A stretch of 17,313 nucleotides of DNA from Spirochaetia bacterium. GTDB lineage: Bacteria; Spirochaetota; Spirochaetia; Treponematales; Rectinemataceae. Within the stretch, counting starts at the first letter, position 1, and every line of letters starts with the position of its first letter. The notes beneath the pieces are model-generated. The model searched no databases and was not told the DNA's origin. It saw only the letters and a list, made by a program, of their open reading frames with translations. This document shows positions 1-6,892 of the stretch, piece after piece. Location: the NCBI GenBank assembly GCA_021286925.1, contig JAJTBL010000008.1, forward strand, positions 1 through 17,313, read 5' to 3'. The position numbers were made by a program, and so were the translations under genes.

Positions 1-1240
1 CATACGAGCCGACTATATGCACACCGAGAATCCGATGTGTTGCCGGATCCGCGAGCAGTTTCACCGTGCCCGGCGCCGCAAAACCATTTTCCGCGGCAAA
101 ACGCCCCGCCACTTTGAGCGGCACGCTGACCGATAGAACTTGCAGGCCCCGGTGCTCGGCTTCCTGGCTTGTCAGCCCGATGCCCGCTGCTTCCGGAACC
201 GAATACACCGCCCAGGGAACACAATCCCAGCGCATGTGCTCGCCGCGCCTGACAGCCTGCTCGCCGTCAATAATGTTCGCGGCTGCAATCTCAGCCATCC
301 GATACGCCGAATGGGCCAGCAGGCTCCTGCCGGTCACATCGCCCACAGCCCAGACATGGGGCAGATTGGTTCGCATCCGGTCGTCCACGGCGACACCTTT
401 CGGAGAAACATCCAAGCCGGCTTCACGGGCTCCCCAGCCTTCGACCACCGGCTTTCTTCCCACCGCCATCAGCACATAATCGGAAACACTCGCGGCAAGC
501 TCACCATCCTTCTTCCGATAAAAGACGGTTCCCCCCTCGATTTTCTCCACCTTGCATCCCAGATTAAACCGCACCGACTTCAGCGCCTTGCGCAATACCG
601 GCGCAGTCTCCCGATCCATGAACGGCACAATTTCATCCAGCATCTCCACCACTTCAACCTGGCTGCCGAGCGCTGAAAAAAGGCTCGCAAACTCGATGCC
701 GATAACGCCGCCCCCGATGACGCAAAGCCGCTCGGGAACCTCCCCGATTCCCAGAAGGCCCGTGGAGTCGAGCACCTGGGGATTGCCCTGGCTGCCCGGA
801 ATCGGCGGCATGACCGGAACCGAGCCTGCCGCGATGATAATGTCGTCCGCGCTCAGGACACGGCCATCGACTTCCACCGCGCGCCCGCTTGCCGCAAGCT
901 TTGCCGCGCCATGCACAACTTCGACGCCCAGCTTTTTCTCAGCAAACGCAACGCCATTCCTGAGTTTTTCAACAACTTCCTGCTTCCAGGCCTGCATCTT
1001 CTGCCAGTCAAAGCGCACCGATTCGACATGAACCCCGAACCGATCGCCGTCAAGCGCGTTATGATAGTGCTTGGCCGAATTCAGCAAGGTCTTGGTCGGA
1101 ATGCAGCCGATATTGAGACAGGTACCGCCTAGAAATTCTTTTTCCGCCAGCAGGACTTTTTTCCCATGATGGGCAAGGCGCTCCGCAGCCAGATAGCCGC
1201 CGGGCCCCCCGCCGATGACAATGACATCGAAATCGCTCAT
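1..1240 (-). CDS. lpdA: Dihydrolipoyl dehydrogenase (E3), 3' end cut by window edge
   Basis: This FAD/NAD-linked flavoprotein reoxidises the dihydrolipoyl arm of a 2-oxo acid dehydrogenase complex in the cytoplasm. About 413 codons are visible. The N-terminal FAD-binding glycine motif GGGPGG lies at residues 10-15. The redox-active disulfide is in CLNIGC (C41 and C46) followed by IPTK. A second nucleotide-binding motif, VIGGGVIGIEF, lies near 174-184, and the second FAD contact AVGDVTG follows. The protein runs off the left edge in the dimerisation domain, so roughly 50 residues including the catalytic His-Glu pair are missing. The ATG at 1240 is preceded by AAAGGAG, which overlaps the stop of the E2 gene 13 bp away. 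It is therefore co-transcribed and probably translationally coupled with E2. The family call is very secure; which 2-oxo acid complex it serves cannot be told from this gene. Confidence 0.95.
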   Translation of the reverse strand, partial: MSDFDVIVIGGGPGGYLAAERLAHHGKKVLLAEKEFLGGTCLNIGCIPTKTLLNSAKHYHNALDGDRFGVHVESVRFDWQKMQAWKQEVVEKLRNGVAFAEKKLGVEVVHGAAKLAASGRAVEVDGRVLSADDIIIAAGSVPVMPPIPGSQGNPQVLDSTGLLGIGEVPERLCVIGGGVIGIEFASLFSALGSQVEVVEMLDEIVPFMDRETAPVLRKALKSVRFNLGCKVEKIEGGTVFYRKKDGELAASVSDYVLMAVGRKPVVEGWGAREAGLDVSPKGVAVDDRMRTNLPHVWAVGDVTGRSLLAHSAYRMAEIAAANIIDGEQAVRRGEHMRWDCVPWAVYSVPEAAGIGLTSQEAEHRGLQVLSVSVPLKVAGRFAAENGFAAPGTVKLLADPATHRILGVHIVGSY

Positions 1241-1253
1241 CCGCGCCGCTCCT

Positions 1254-2633
1254 TTAGTCTTTCAAGCCTTCGGTCAGCAGGTATAGGTCGAATTCAGCCA
1301 GCACTGCCGCCAGGTCTTTCAAAAAGCGAGCTCCATCCGCCCCGTCCACAATCCGGTGATCGATGGTCAAAGAAAGCCCGATCCTCATTTCAGAACCATT
1401 CCCTTCAGCCTTGGGCCGCGGCACGATTGAACACAGCCCCAGAATCGCCGTTTCAGGCTCATTCAGAATCGGGGTAAAGCTTTCAATGCCAAAGGCACCC
1501 AGATTGGTCAGGGTAAAGGTCGAACCCGACAAAAGGTCGGGTGAAATAGTTCCTTCCACGCAGGCTTTGGCCAGCTGTTTTGCCTGCGCCGAAATTTCTT
1601 TCAGCGAAAGGCTGTCAGCGTATCTGATGACAGGCACCATGAGGCCGCGCGGCGTATCCACCGCCAAGCCCAGATGCACATGCCTGTATTTTCTGACTAT
1701 CCCCGGCAGAGCGTGGGCGTTGAGCGCCGGATGCCTGGGAAGAACCCGGGAAAGCGCGAAGGCGACCATGTCACCGATCGTGACACCAGCAAGTCCCAGG
1801 CTCGGCGCTGATTGCTTGAATCGTGCGCGAAGCGCCAGAAGCTGGTCGGCATTCGCGCTGGAATTGAGGGTAAGCTGTGCGCTGGATTGGATCGAATGCA
1901 GCATCCGGTCCGAAATGATTTTCCGAATTCCCTTGACAGGTTCGTCAGTATAATCGGCCTGCCCAGCGGCGCCGGCACCTGGTTCCCGCGTCTTTTCAGC
2001 CAGACGCGCCACATCTGACGCGAGAAGTCTGCCGCCCAATCCACTGCCTGATTCGCCGCTGAAGTCTGTTCCAATTTCTGCAATACCTCGGCCTACCGCG
2101 TTCCGCGCAGCCGAGCTGAAACCGTGAGCATTCTGAAGCACGGCGCTGACATCCCGTTCCAGAATCCTTCCATGCGGCCCGCTTCCCGCAATGCCCTCGA
2201 GGCTTACCATTCCCTTTTCGGCGAGTTTCCGCGCCCGCGGGCTGGCAGCAACCATACCAGCAGGATTGCTCGCTGCGGCAGATCCTGTCGGAGATGCCGA
2301 AGGGCGATTTTGAGCCTCAGGCTCTTGATCGTGCGTCGCTTTGACACTGTCCGCCGCTGAAGCCGCCGCCCCTGCCGCTGCATCATACTGCTCCCCCGGC
2401 TCCCCGATAATCGCGATCGGCTCAAGCACCGGCACATCATCGCCCTCAGCGCGCAAACGCTTCAGCAGAACGCCGCTCGCTCCCGCCGGAACATCCATTG
2501 TCGCCTTATCAGTCTCAATTTCGCACAGAATATCGTCCTGCGCGATTCGCTGGCCTTCTTCAAAATGCCACTTCACAATGATGCTCGATTCGACCGTATT
2601 GCCGAGTTTGGGCATCACAACACTATGCGCCAT
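1254..2633 (-). CDS. 2-oxo acid dehydrogenase dihydrolipoyl acyltransferase (E2)
   Basis: This is the core acyltransferase of a pyruvate-, acetoin- or branched-chain-type dehydrogenase complex; it moves the acyl group from lipoamide to CoA. It has 459 residues. An N-terminal lipoyl domain (1-80) carries the lipoylation site in ETDKATM at K43. An Ala/Pro-rich swinging linker covers about 83-128. A good E3-binding domain at 129-164 includes SPRARKLAEKG and SGPHGRILERDV. A second, more degenerate copy at about 174-212 ends GLGGRLLASDV. The catalytic domain runs from about 232 to the end, with DHRIVDG (H426, D430) and the family stretch TLTNLGAFGIESF. A strong ribosome site, GGAGGG, precedes the ATG and overlaps the stop of the deoR-type gene. 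No E1 gene lies upstream, which is odd; E1 may lie beyond the left edge after lpdA. Substrate class is unassigned. Confidence 0.93.
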   Translation of the reverse strand: MAHSVVMPKLGNTVESSIIVKWHFEEGQRIAQDDILCEIETDKATMDVPAGASGVLLKRLRAEGDDVPVLEPIAIIGEPGEQYDAAAGAAASAADSVKATHDQEPEAQNRPSASPTGSAAASNPAGMVAASPRARKLAEKGMVSLEGIAGSGPHGRILERDVSAVLQNAHGFSSAARNAVGRGIAEIGTDFSGESGSGLGGRLLASDVARLAEKTREPGAGAAGQADYTDEPVKGIRKIISDRMLHSIQSSAQLTLNSSANADQLLALRARFKQSAPSLGLAGVTIGDMVAFALSRVLPRHPALNAHALPGIVRKYRHVHLGLAVDTPRGLMVPVIRYADSLSLKEISAQAKQLAKACVEGTISPDLLSGSTFTLTNLGAFGIESFTPILNEPETAILGLCSIVPRPKAEGNGSEMRIGLSLTIDHRIVDGADGARFLKDLAAVLAEFDLYLLTEGLKD

Positions 2634-2644
2634 TACAGACCCTC

Positions 2645-3412
2645 CTATACCAAGCGGAAACGAATCGACTGCTCCGACATCCTCTGCCGCGCTGCCGGAT
2701 CGAGCCGCTCATCAGTTATGATTCCATCGACCTCAGACAAGGGCAAAACACTCACAAAACCAGTCTTGCCATATTTGGACGAATCAGCCACAAGCCAGGT
2801 TTCGTCAGCCTGGTTTCGCATCGCTTTGACAATTTCCGCACCTTCCACCAGCTGTGTCGTCATGCCCCTCTCCAGACTGAATCCATCCGTCCCCACAAAC
2901 GCGAGCCGTACATTGAAATCCGCAATCGCCCGCAGTGCCACAGGCCCGACCAGCGATTCCGTCTCTTTCCGGAAAATCCCGCCAGTCAGAATGATATTGA
3001 GCGCCGGATTCAGCCGTGCATATGAAAAAACCAGCGTGGAATTGGTGACAATCTGAACGCCGCGCCGCCCGGTCAGATACCGCACAATCAAGGCTGTCGT
3101 CGTGCCCGCCTCAATCATGATCCGGTCGCCATCCTGGACAGCTTCCGCCGCCGCCCGCGCAATTCGATTTTTTTCTTCCATATTAAGGCGCTGGCGTTCC
3201 AGAATGTCCTTATGAAACGATGGATAGGCGCCGCCTCTCGTCCGGTTGATAAAGCCCTTTTCTTCAAGGCTTTTTAAATCAGATCGAATTGTCACCTCCG
3301 AAACCCCGAGCGTTTTCGACAGCGCGGACACCGCCAGGGTCCCATCCCGCGCGAGCATGTCCAGAATCAGTGATTCCCGTTCGGTCAGCTCAAGATTCAA
3401 TGCCGCCTCCAT
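2645..3412 (-). CDS. DeoR/GlpR-family transcriptional regulator
   Basis: The product is a cytoplasmic repressor-type protein with an N-terminal winged helix-turn-helix (LAVSALSKTLGVSEVTIRSDLKSLEEKG, followed by the wing NRTRGGAY) and the C-terminal sugar-phosphate isomerase-like DeoRC sensor domain (IEAGTTTALIVRYL, VTNST, ILTGG, FVGTDG, VADSSKYGK). Family members usually bind phosphorylated sugars or related intermediates. Start choice is uncertain. A GTG at 3436 gives 263 aa and this ATG at 3412 gives 255 aa, but neither has a good ribosome site. A TTG at 3400 gives 251 aa, close to the usual family length, and has GGAGG five bases upstream. It is the first gene of the transcript that continues into E2 and E3, 11 bp away, and it lies directly behind the phased TTCGA array, so autoregulation is likely. 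Control of E2/E3 by a DeoR protein is inferred from this layout. Confidence 0.9.
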   Translation of the reverse strand: MEAALNLELTERESLILDMLARDGTLAVSALSKTLGVSEVTIRSDLKSLEEKGFINRTRGGAYPSFHKDILERQRLNMEEKNRIARAAAEAVQDGDRIMIEAGTTTALIVRYLTGRRGVQIVTNSTLVFSYARLNPALNIILTGGIFRKETESLVGPVALRAIADFNVRLAFVGTDGFSLERGMTTQLVEGAEIVKAMRNQADETWLVADSSKYGKTGFVSVLPLSEVDGIITDERLDPAARQRMSEQSIRFRLV

Positions 3413-3424
3413 CAATTCGAATTG
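3413..3424. promoter_or_regulatory. 12-bp perfect palindrome at the deoR translation start
   Basis: CAATTCGAATTG is a perfect palindrome that abuts the ATG at 3412 and lies about a dozen bases before the TTG at 3400. It contains TTCGAA, the core of the repeat array further upstream, so it may be an outlying site for the same regulator. It may also be chance in AT-rich leader sequence. Confidence 0.35.
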
Positions 3425-3468
3425 GAATTGTCGCACAGCCGCTTGGATTGGCTAGTTCGATTGGCCGG

Positions 3469-3523
3469 TTCGATTCTATTTCGAATTTCTTTCGTAAAAC
3501 CTTCGAATTACTTTCGATATGCT
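3469..3523. promoter_or_regulatory. Five TTCG(A/T) direct repeats at exact 11-bp phasing, likely DeoR operator array
   Basis: TTCG(A/T) begins at 3469, 3480, 3491, 3502 and 3513, each exactly 11 bp after the last; the middle copy is TTCGT. A further TTCGA lies at 3456, 13 bp before the first, and another at 3416. On the minus strand the array covers about -5 to +50 relative to the start predicted from the promoter at 3526-3554, which is a position suited to repression. DeoR-family proteins are known to use tandem direct repeats; Bacillus IolR, for example, recognises repeated 11-mers. The adjacent deoR-type gene is the obvious candidate binder. The repeats and their spacing are seen directly; the binder is inferred. 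Confidence 0.7.
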
Positions 3524-3525
3524 TA

Positions 3526-3554
3526 AGTATAGGCAAATCCAAAACGACTTGCAA
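3526..3554 (-). promoter_or_regulatory. Sigma70-type promoter of the deoR-E2-E3 operon
   Basis: Read on the minus strand, the -35 box is TTGCAA (3549-3554), followed by a 17-bp spacer and the -10 box TATACT (3526-3531). The oppA promoter has the same -35 and spacing. Transcription should begin near 3518-3520, inside the first of the phased repeats encountered by polymerase. Confidence 0.75.
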
Positions 3555-3617
3555 GTGCAAAAATCTAAAAAAACATATATCCAGCGCAGAAAATCTGTTT
3601 ATTTATGCTGGCAGAGA

Positions 3618-3965
3618 ATGCCCTCCGGAAACACAATCGACATCTCGAGTACATGGTATGTTGGCGGCATTAAAGACCCTGACTTTCAGCCGGGAGTCTA
3701 TCCGGTCAGGATGAATGTGCCGCTTTCGGCGGCTCTCGGAAGTTCAGAAAGCCGGGAGGATTGTATCCTGGTGTTTCCTTCGGTCAATGGCAATGCGATC
3801 CGGGTTTTCTTCAACGGGCAGTATATCGGCAGTCAGGGCGATTTTGCGCACGGCTATTCCAACATCCGGTATGCGGCTAAATTCTTCACGGTATCCGCAG
3901 AACAATTCACAGCTGATCCTGGCATCGCCTATTTTATGACTGGTTTTTTCTCACCGATTTCATGA
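3618..3965 (+). pseudogene. Remnant of a sensor-like protein (beta-sandwich extracellular domain fragment)
   Basis: An open stretch of about 115 codons from the ATG at 3618 reads as protein. It includes DISSTWYVGG, a VPLSAAL segment, CILVFPSVNGNAIRVFFNGQYIGSQGDF and YAAKFFTVSAEQF. The pattern resembles the N-terminal ligand-binding beta-sandwich that precedes membrane segments in spirochaete-type sensor or cyclase proteins; I recognise the style, not a named family. There is no signal peptide, no good ribosome site and no membrane or output domain. The frame stops at 3963-3965 where such proteins should continue. The longer open frame back to 3519 overlaps the promoter of the neighbouring operon and is unlikely to be coding. 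From 3966 to 4061 I see nothing coding. It is probably decayed, but a short genuine hypothetical protein cannot be excluded. Confidence 0.4.
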
Positions 3966-4061
3966 TTCTCATCATTTCGAGTGCCTGGTTTACTGTGAAT
4001 ACTGTATGCGAACAAGCGCCTGAAAAAACAACTCTAGGATGGCGCAGAATGAGGCGCGGGA

Positions 4062-4997
4062 TCAGGCGTGATAAGGTTTCTGCTGTACGAGTTTTCTGTA
4101 CTGGCTTCCAACTTCCATCAACTGCCGCACTTCCAGCTTCATCGATTCGGTAAATTTTCCGGCGTCCGCCCGTCGTGATATAAGATTAAAAGAGATACCT
4201 TCCATTTGAAGCGCATACATCGCATTGACAGGATACAGCTGATATTCAATCACCGAAGCAAGCCCGATATAGCTTTGCAGTTTCTCAGCCAGCTCCGGAT
4301 CCGATTCCCAGTTTTTGCAGAGCCACACATATAAATCAGCATGAAAATTCGTCATGATGCCGGAATACCCTGCCGCACCAGCCCGCAGAGAATCCAGCAA
4401 GGTTGCCGCATTGGCATTGAACAGCTTGAACCCAGACCCTGCAGCCGCCGCCACCTTTGCGCGTATATCCGCCATCCGGCAGCTGGTGTCTTTCAAAAAA
4501 CCGAAGCGGCCAGTCGCAACAAGGTGACTGATGAGGTCGGCATTCAGAAGCCGCTTGTAAGGAGCGGGGCATTCGTAAAAACCAAGCAGAACATCCCGGT
4601 CAAAATTTTTCAGAAAGACATCCAGATTCTTTTTAAAGACATCATCGCTTTCATGCTTGCGCGCAAAGCGATTCGTCACCAGGATAACCGCGTCCGCGCC
4701 CGTATCGGCCATCATTTTGGCTTCATCGATCTGATCGGCCAGCGTGTCGGAAACATGCCCCGATGCGATGACCGGCACCCGTCCATCAGCAAATCTTATG
4801 CAGGCTTTTGCCAGCTCAAGCCGCTCACGCAGGCTCAATTGAAACATCTCGCTGGATTGGCAAACCGCGAACAGACCGGTAACGCCCTTCTCGATATACC
4901 AGTCGATCAATTTTTCAAGCGTTTCATAAGCGACAGTTCCGTCCGCGTTATACGGCGTAATCATGGTCGGCCATACGCCATTCTGAATATTTTTCAT
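4062..4997 (-). CDS. DapA/NanA-family (dihydrodipicolinate synthase-like) aldolase or lyase
   Basis: This is a class I (Schiff-base) TIM-barrel enzyme of 311 aa, a normal family length. K169 in GFLKDTSC is the expected Schiff-base lysine and Y141 in FYECPAPYK is the expected catalytic tyrosine. The usual GTTGE(S/T) loop after strand 2 is replaced by CQSSE (residues 46-50) in GLFAVCQSSEMFQLS, so it is not a standard DHDPS and its substrate is unknown. Such enzymes cleave or condense 2-oxo acids, usually releasing pyruvate. The ATG at 4997 has AGGAG at good spacing; an in-frame GTG at 5030 lacks one. It is the last gene of the iclR-TRAP operon, 33 bp after the large permease gene, which suggests it acts on the imported acid or its product. 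No clear terminator follows. Confidence 0.9.
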   Translation of the reverse strand: MKNIQNGVWPTMITPYNADGTVAYETLEKLIDWYIEKGVTGLFAVCQSSEMFQLSLRERLELAKACIRFADGRVPVIASGHVSDTLADQIDEAKMMADTGADAVILVTNRFARKHESDDVFKKNLDVFLKNFDRDVLLGFYECPAPYKRLLNADLISHLVATGRFGFLKDTSCRMADIRAKVAAAAGSGFKLFNANAATLLDSLRAGAAGYSGIMTNFHADLYVWLCKNWESDPELAEKLQSYIGLASVIEYQLYPVNAMYALQMEGISFNLISRRADAGKFTESMKLEVRQLMEVGSQYRKLVQQKPYHA

Positions 4998-5030
4998 CCT
5001 TTTCTCCTGGATTTCCATCTCGGAAATCAC

Positions 5031-6329
5031 TTATTTGAATCCCGCGAGCCTGGGAATAAACAGCACAAGGTCAGGAATATACGTTATGAGAAAGAGAACA
5101 ACAACAATAACAGCAATCATCGGCAGAATTTCCTTGATCACTTTTTTAAGCGGCGTTCCTGAAATACCCGCAACGACAAAGAGCAGCATCCCATACGGGG
5201 GCGTCGACAAACCGATCATCATGTTCAGGACAATGACAACACCGAAATGCACCAGATTGATTCCCAGCGCATTAATGAGCGGAATCACGATGGGAATAAA
5301 GACAAGCGTAATCGCCATGGTGTCGATGAACATGCCGAGAATCAGGAACAGAACATTGATGAGCAGCAGCATGATGTATTTATTATTAGTCATGCCCAGC
5401 AGCAACGACGCTACAAGATTCGGTATCTTTTCAATCGTTACAATGTAGGAAAACGCGTAAGCACAGCCTACAAGCAGAGAAAGCGTGCCCGTTGTCTTCA
5501 CCGTATTGATCAGCACATTTTTAAAATCGTTCCATTTGAACGCGCGATAGAAAAATATGGAAACCAGCAGTGCGTAAAACGCGGCGAGCGCACCAGCTTC
5601 AGTCGGCGTTACAATACCGCTGTAGATTCCCCCCAGCAGAACCACCACTGAAAACAAAGCGGGGATGGATTTGAAGGTCAGCACAATAAATTCGCGGAAC
5701 GGCAGTTTATTCCCTTCAGGATAATTCCGCTTTCGCGCGATCACCGCAGTATACAGCATCAGCCCAACTCCTATCAGAAGCCCTGGAATGATGCCTCCCA
5801 GAAAAAGAGAACCGATTGAAGCGCCCGACAGCATGGCATAGAAAATCATCGGTATGCTTGGAGGAATTATCGGTCCGATGGTCGCCGAAGCTGCAGTAAT
5901 GGCACAGGTGTAGCCATCATCATAGCCATTTTCTTTCATGGCTTTTATTTCCATGCTTCCAAGCCCCGACGCGTCAGCCAAAGCGGATCCAGTCATGCCT
6001 GAAAAAATTATGGAAGCGATAACATTGACATGGCCGAGCGCTCCTTTCTTTTTGCCGACCAGCGCGTTGGCAAACGAAAAAATCATGCTGGTCACTTTTC
6101 CTGAATTCATGATTTCGGCCATGAAAACAAAGAGCGGAACCGCTATCAGTATAAAGCTCGAATTCATGTTGGTGAGAAACTGCGTTGCTACCATATCGAG
6201 AGAAGCGGCCGGGTGCTTCGAAATCGCGAAATAAAAAACACTCGAGACCATCATGCCGATGCCGATCGGCATGCGCAGCAGAAATACCGCGATGAAGGTC
6301 AGAAAAAATACTATCAAAGCCAAATTCAT
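5031..6329 (-). CDS. dctM: TRAP transporter large permease subunit (DctM type)
   Basis: This 432-aa protein is a hydrophobic inner-membrane subunit, the ion-driven translocation unit of a tripartite ATP-independent periplasmic transporter. It has about a dozen membrane segments. The family stretch GSALADASGLGSMEIKAM and the following ATIGPIIPPSIPMIFYAM-type block (about residues 114-168) are present, as is the second-repeat motif near GLSTPPYGMLLF. Length is normal. The ATG has GGAGGGG upstream, and its first four bases overlap the stop of dctQ (ATGA), so the two are translationally coupled. Substrate cannot be read from this subunit. Confidence 0.95.
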   Translation of the reverse strand: MNLALIVFFLTFIAVFLLRMPIGIGMMVSSVFYFAISKHPAASLDMVATQFLTNMNSSFILIAVPLFVFMAEIMNSGKVTSMIFSFANALVGKKKGALGHVNVIASIIFSGMTGSALADASGLGSMEIKAMKENGYDDGYTCAITAASATIGPIIPPSIPMIFYAMLSGASIGSLFLGGIIPGLLIGVGLMLYTAVIARKRNYPEGNKLPFREFIVLTFKSIPALFSVVVLLGGIYSGIVTPTEAGALAAFYALLVSIFFYRAFKWNDFKNVLINTVKTTGTLSLLVGCAYAFSYIVTIEKIPNLVASLLLGMTNNKYIMLLLINVLFLILGMFIDTMAITLVFIPIVIPLINALGINLVHFGVVIVLNMMIGLSTPPYGMLLFVVAGISGTPLKKVIKEILPMIAVIVVVLFLITYIPDLVLFIPRLAGFK

Positions 6330-6826
6330 TTTTCCCCTCCACCAGCCGGTTTTTTCAAATCTTTGACAATATCGATAACCACCCGTACAATCATGTCAGT
6401 CAGAAAGATCATGAAGGGGAAATACGCCCAGTTCATCGGTATGCGAAGTGCGTCGGATTTTTTGTACGCCATGAATTGCACATATTCCCAGGATGGGACA
6501 TAGACAATAATGAGCGCAACGGCCATGAGCAGATTCCCCGCGAGCCTCATCCAGCGCTGGGTTTCAGGTTTTGCTAAATCGTACACCATTGAAAAAGCCA
6601 CGTGGGAATTCATGCGTTTGGCATACAAACCCCCCAGCAGGGCTGTCCAGACAAAACACATGAGGCTCAGCTCTTCAGGCCATATCAACGGCTTGAAAAA
6701 ATAGCGAGCCACAATCTGCGCCATAAAGGAAAGAAAAAGAACGACAAATGTCGCAATCGGAATATACAGCTCAATCAGATTGACAAAAAACATCCCCGCT
6801 TTTTTCAGGGACGATTGTTCCCGCAT
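6326..6826 (-). CDS. dctQ: TRAP transporter small permease subunit (DctQ type)
   Basis: The product is a 166-aa inner-membrane protein with four predicted membrane helices. It carries the family motif ARYFF..PLIWPEELSLMCFVWTALLGG, with the conserved Trp-x-Glu-Glu and Arg-Tyr. It pairs with DctM to form the membrane part of the transporter. The ATG at 6826 is chosen because GGAGG lies at ideal spacing. A longer frame from 6880 would begin inside the upstream hairpin and has no ribosome site. It lies 66 bp after dctP and overlaps dctM by 4 bp. Confidence 0.92.
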   Translation of the reverse strand: MREQSSLKKAGMFFVNLIELYIPIATFVVLFLSFMAQIVARYFFKPLIWPEELSLMCFVWTALLGGLYAKRMNSHVAFSMVYDLAKPETQRWMRLAGNLLMAVALIIVYVPSWEYVQFMAYKKSDALRIPMNWAYFPFMIFLTDMIVRVVIDIVKDLKKPAGGGEK

Positions 6827-6838
6827 GGCAACCTCCGG

Positions 6839-6872
6839 AAAAAATCGGTGCGGGCTTAGAAAGGCCCGCACC
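6839..6872 (-). terminator. Hairpin with T-run between dctP and dctQ (partial terminator/attenuator)
   Basis: GGTGCGGGC (6847-6855) pairs perfectly with GCCCGCACC (6864-6872) around an 8-nt loop. On the minus strand it is followed by a run of six T (6839-6844). It stands 20 bp after the dctP stop and immediately before the dctQ ribosome site. Such hairpins commonly make binding protein in excess over permease, by partial termination or by protecting the mRNA 3' end. Confidence 0.8.
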
Positions 6873-6892
6873 CTTTTCATAAAACCCGTGAC

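Noticed and set aside
66..1132. Several plus-strand frames over the left 1.1 kb
   Set aside because: The minus strand reads continuously as dihydrolipoyl dehydrogenase through this region; these frames are its shadows.
1363..1953. 196-codon plus-strand open frame opposite E2
   Set aside because: It is entirely inside the E2 catalytic domain on the other strand and has no start signal or motif.
3469..3523. CRISPR-like or satellite repeat
   Set aside because: The repeated unit is 5 bp at an 11-bp period with unrelated filler, and its position at a promoter fits an operator array; no spacer-repeat structure or cas gene is present.
3519..3617. N-terminal extension of the plus-strand frame ending at 3965 (ATG at 3519)
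   Set aside because: It covers the -10 and -35 boxes of the deoR operon promoter on the other strand, has no ribosome site, and the residues look like chance translation of AT-rich DNA. Protein-like sequence begins only after 3618.
4000..4061. Terminator after the DapA-like gene
   Set aside because: A T-run is present on the minus strand, but the GC-rich segments before it are direct rather than inverted repeats and form no convincing stem.
4341..5162. 273-codon plus-strand open frame opposite the DapA-like and dctM genes
   Set aside because: It spans the junction of two certain minus-strand genes and has no family features; it is an antisense by-product of their codon use.
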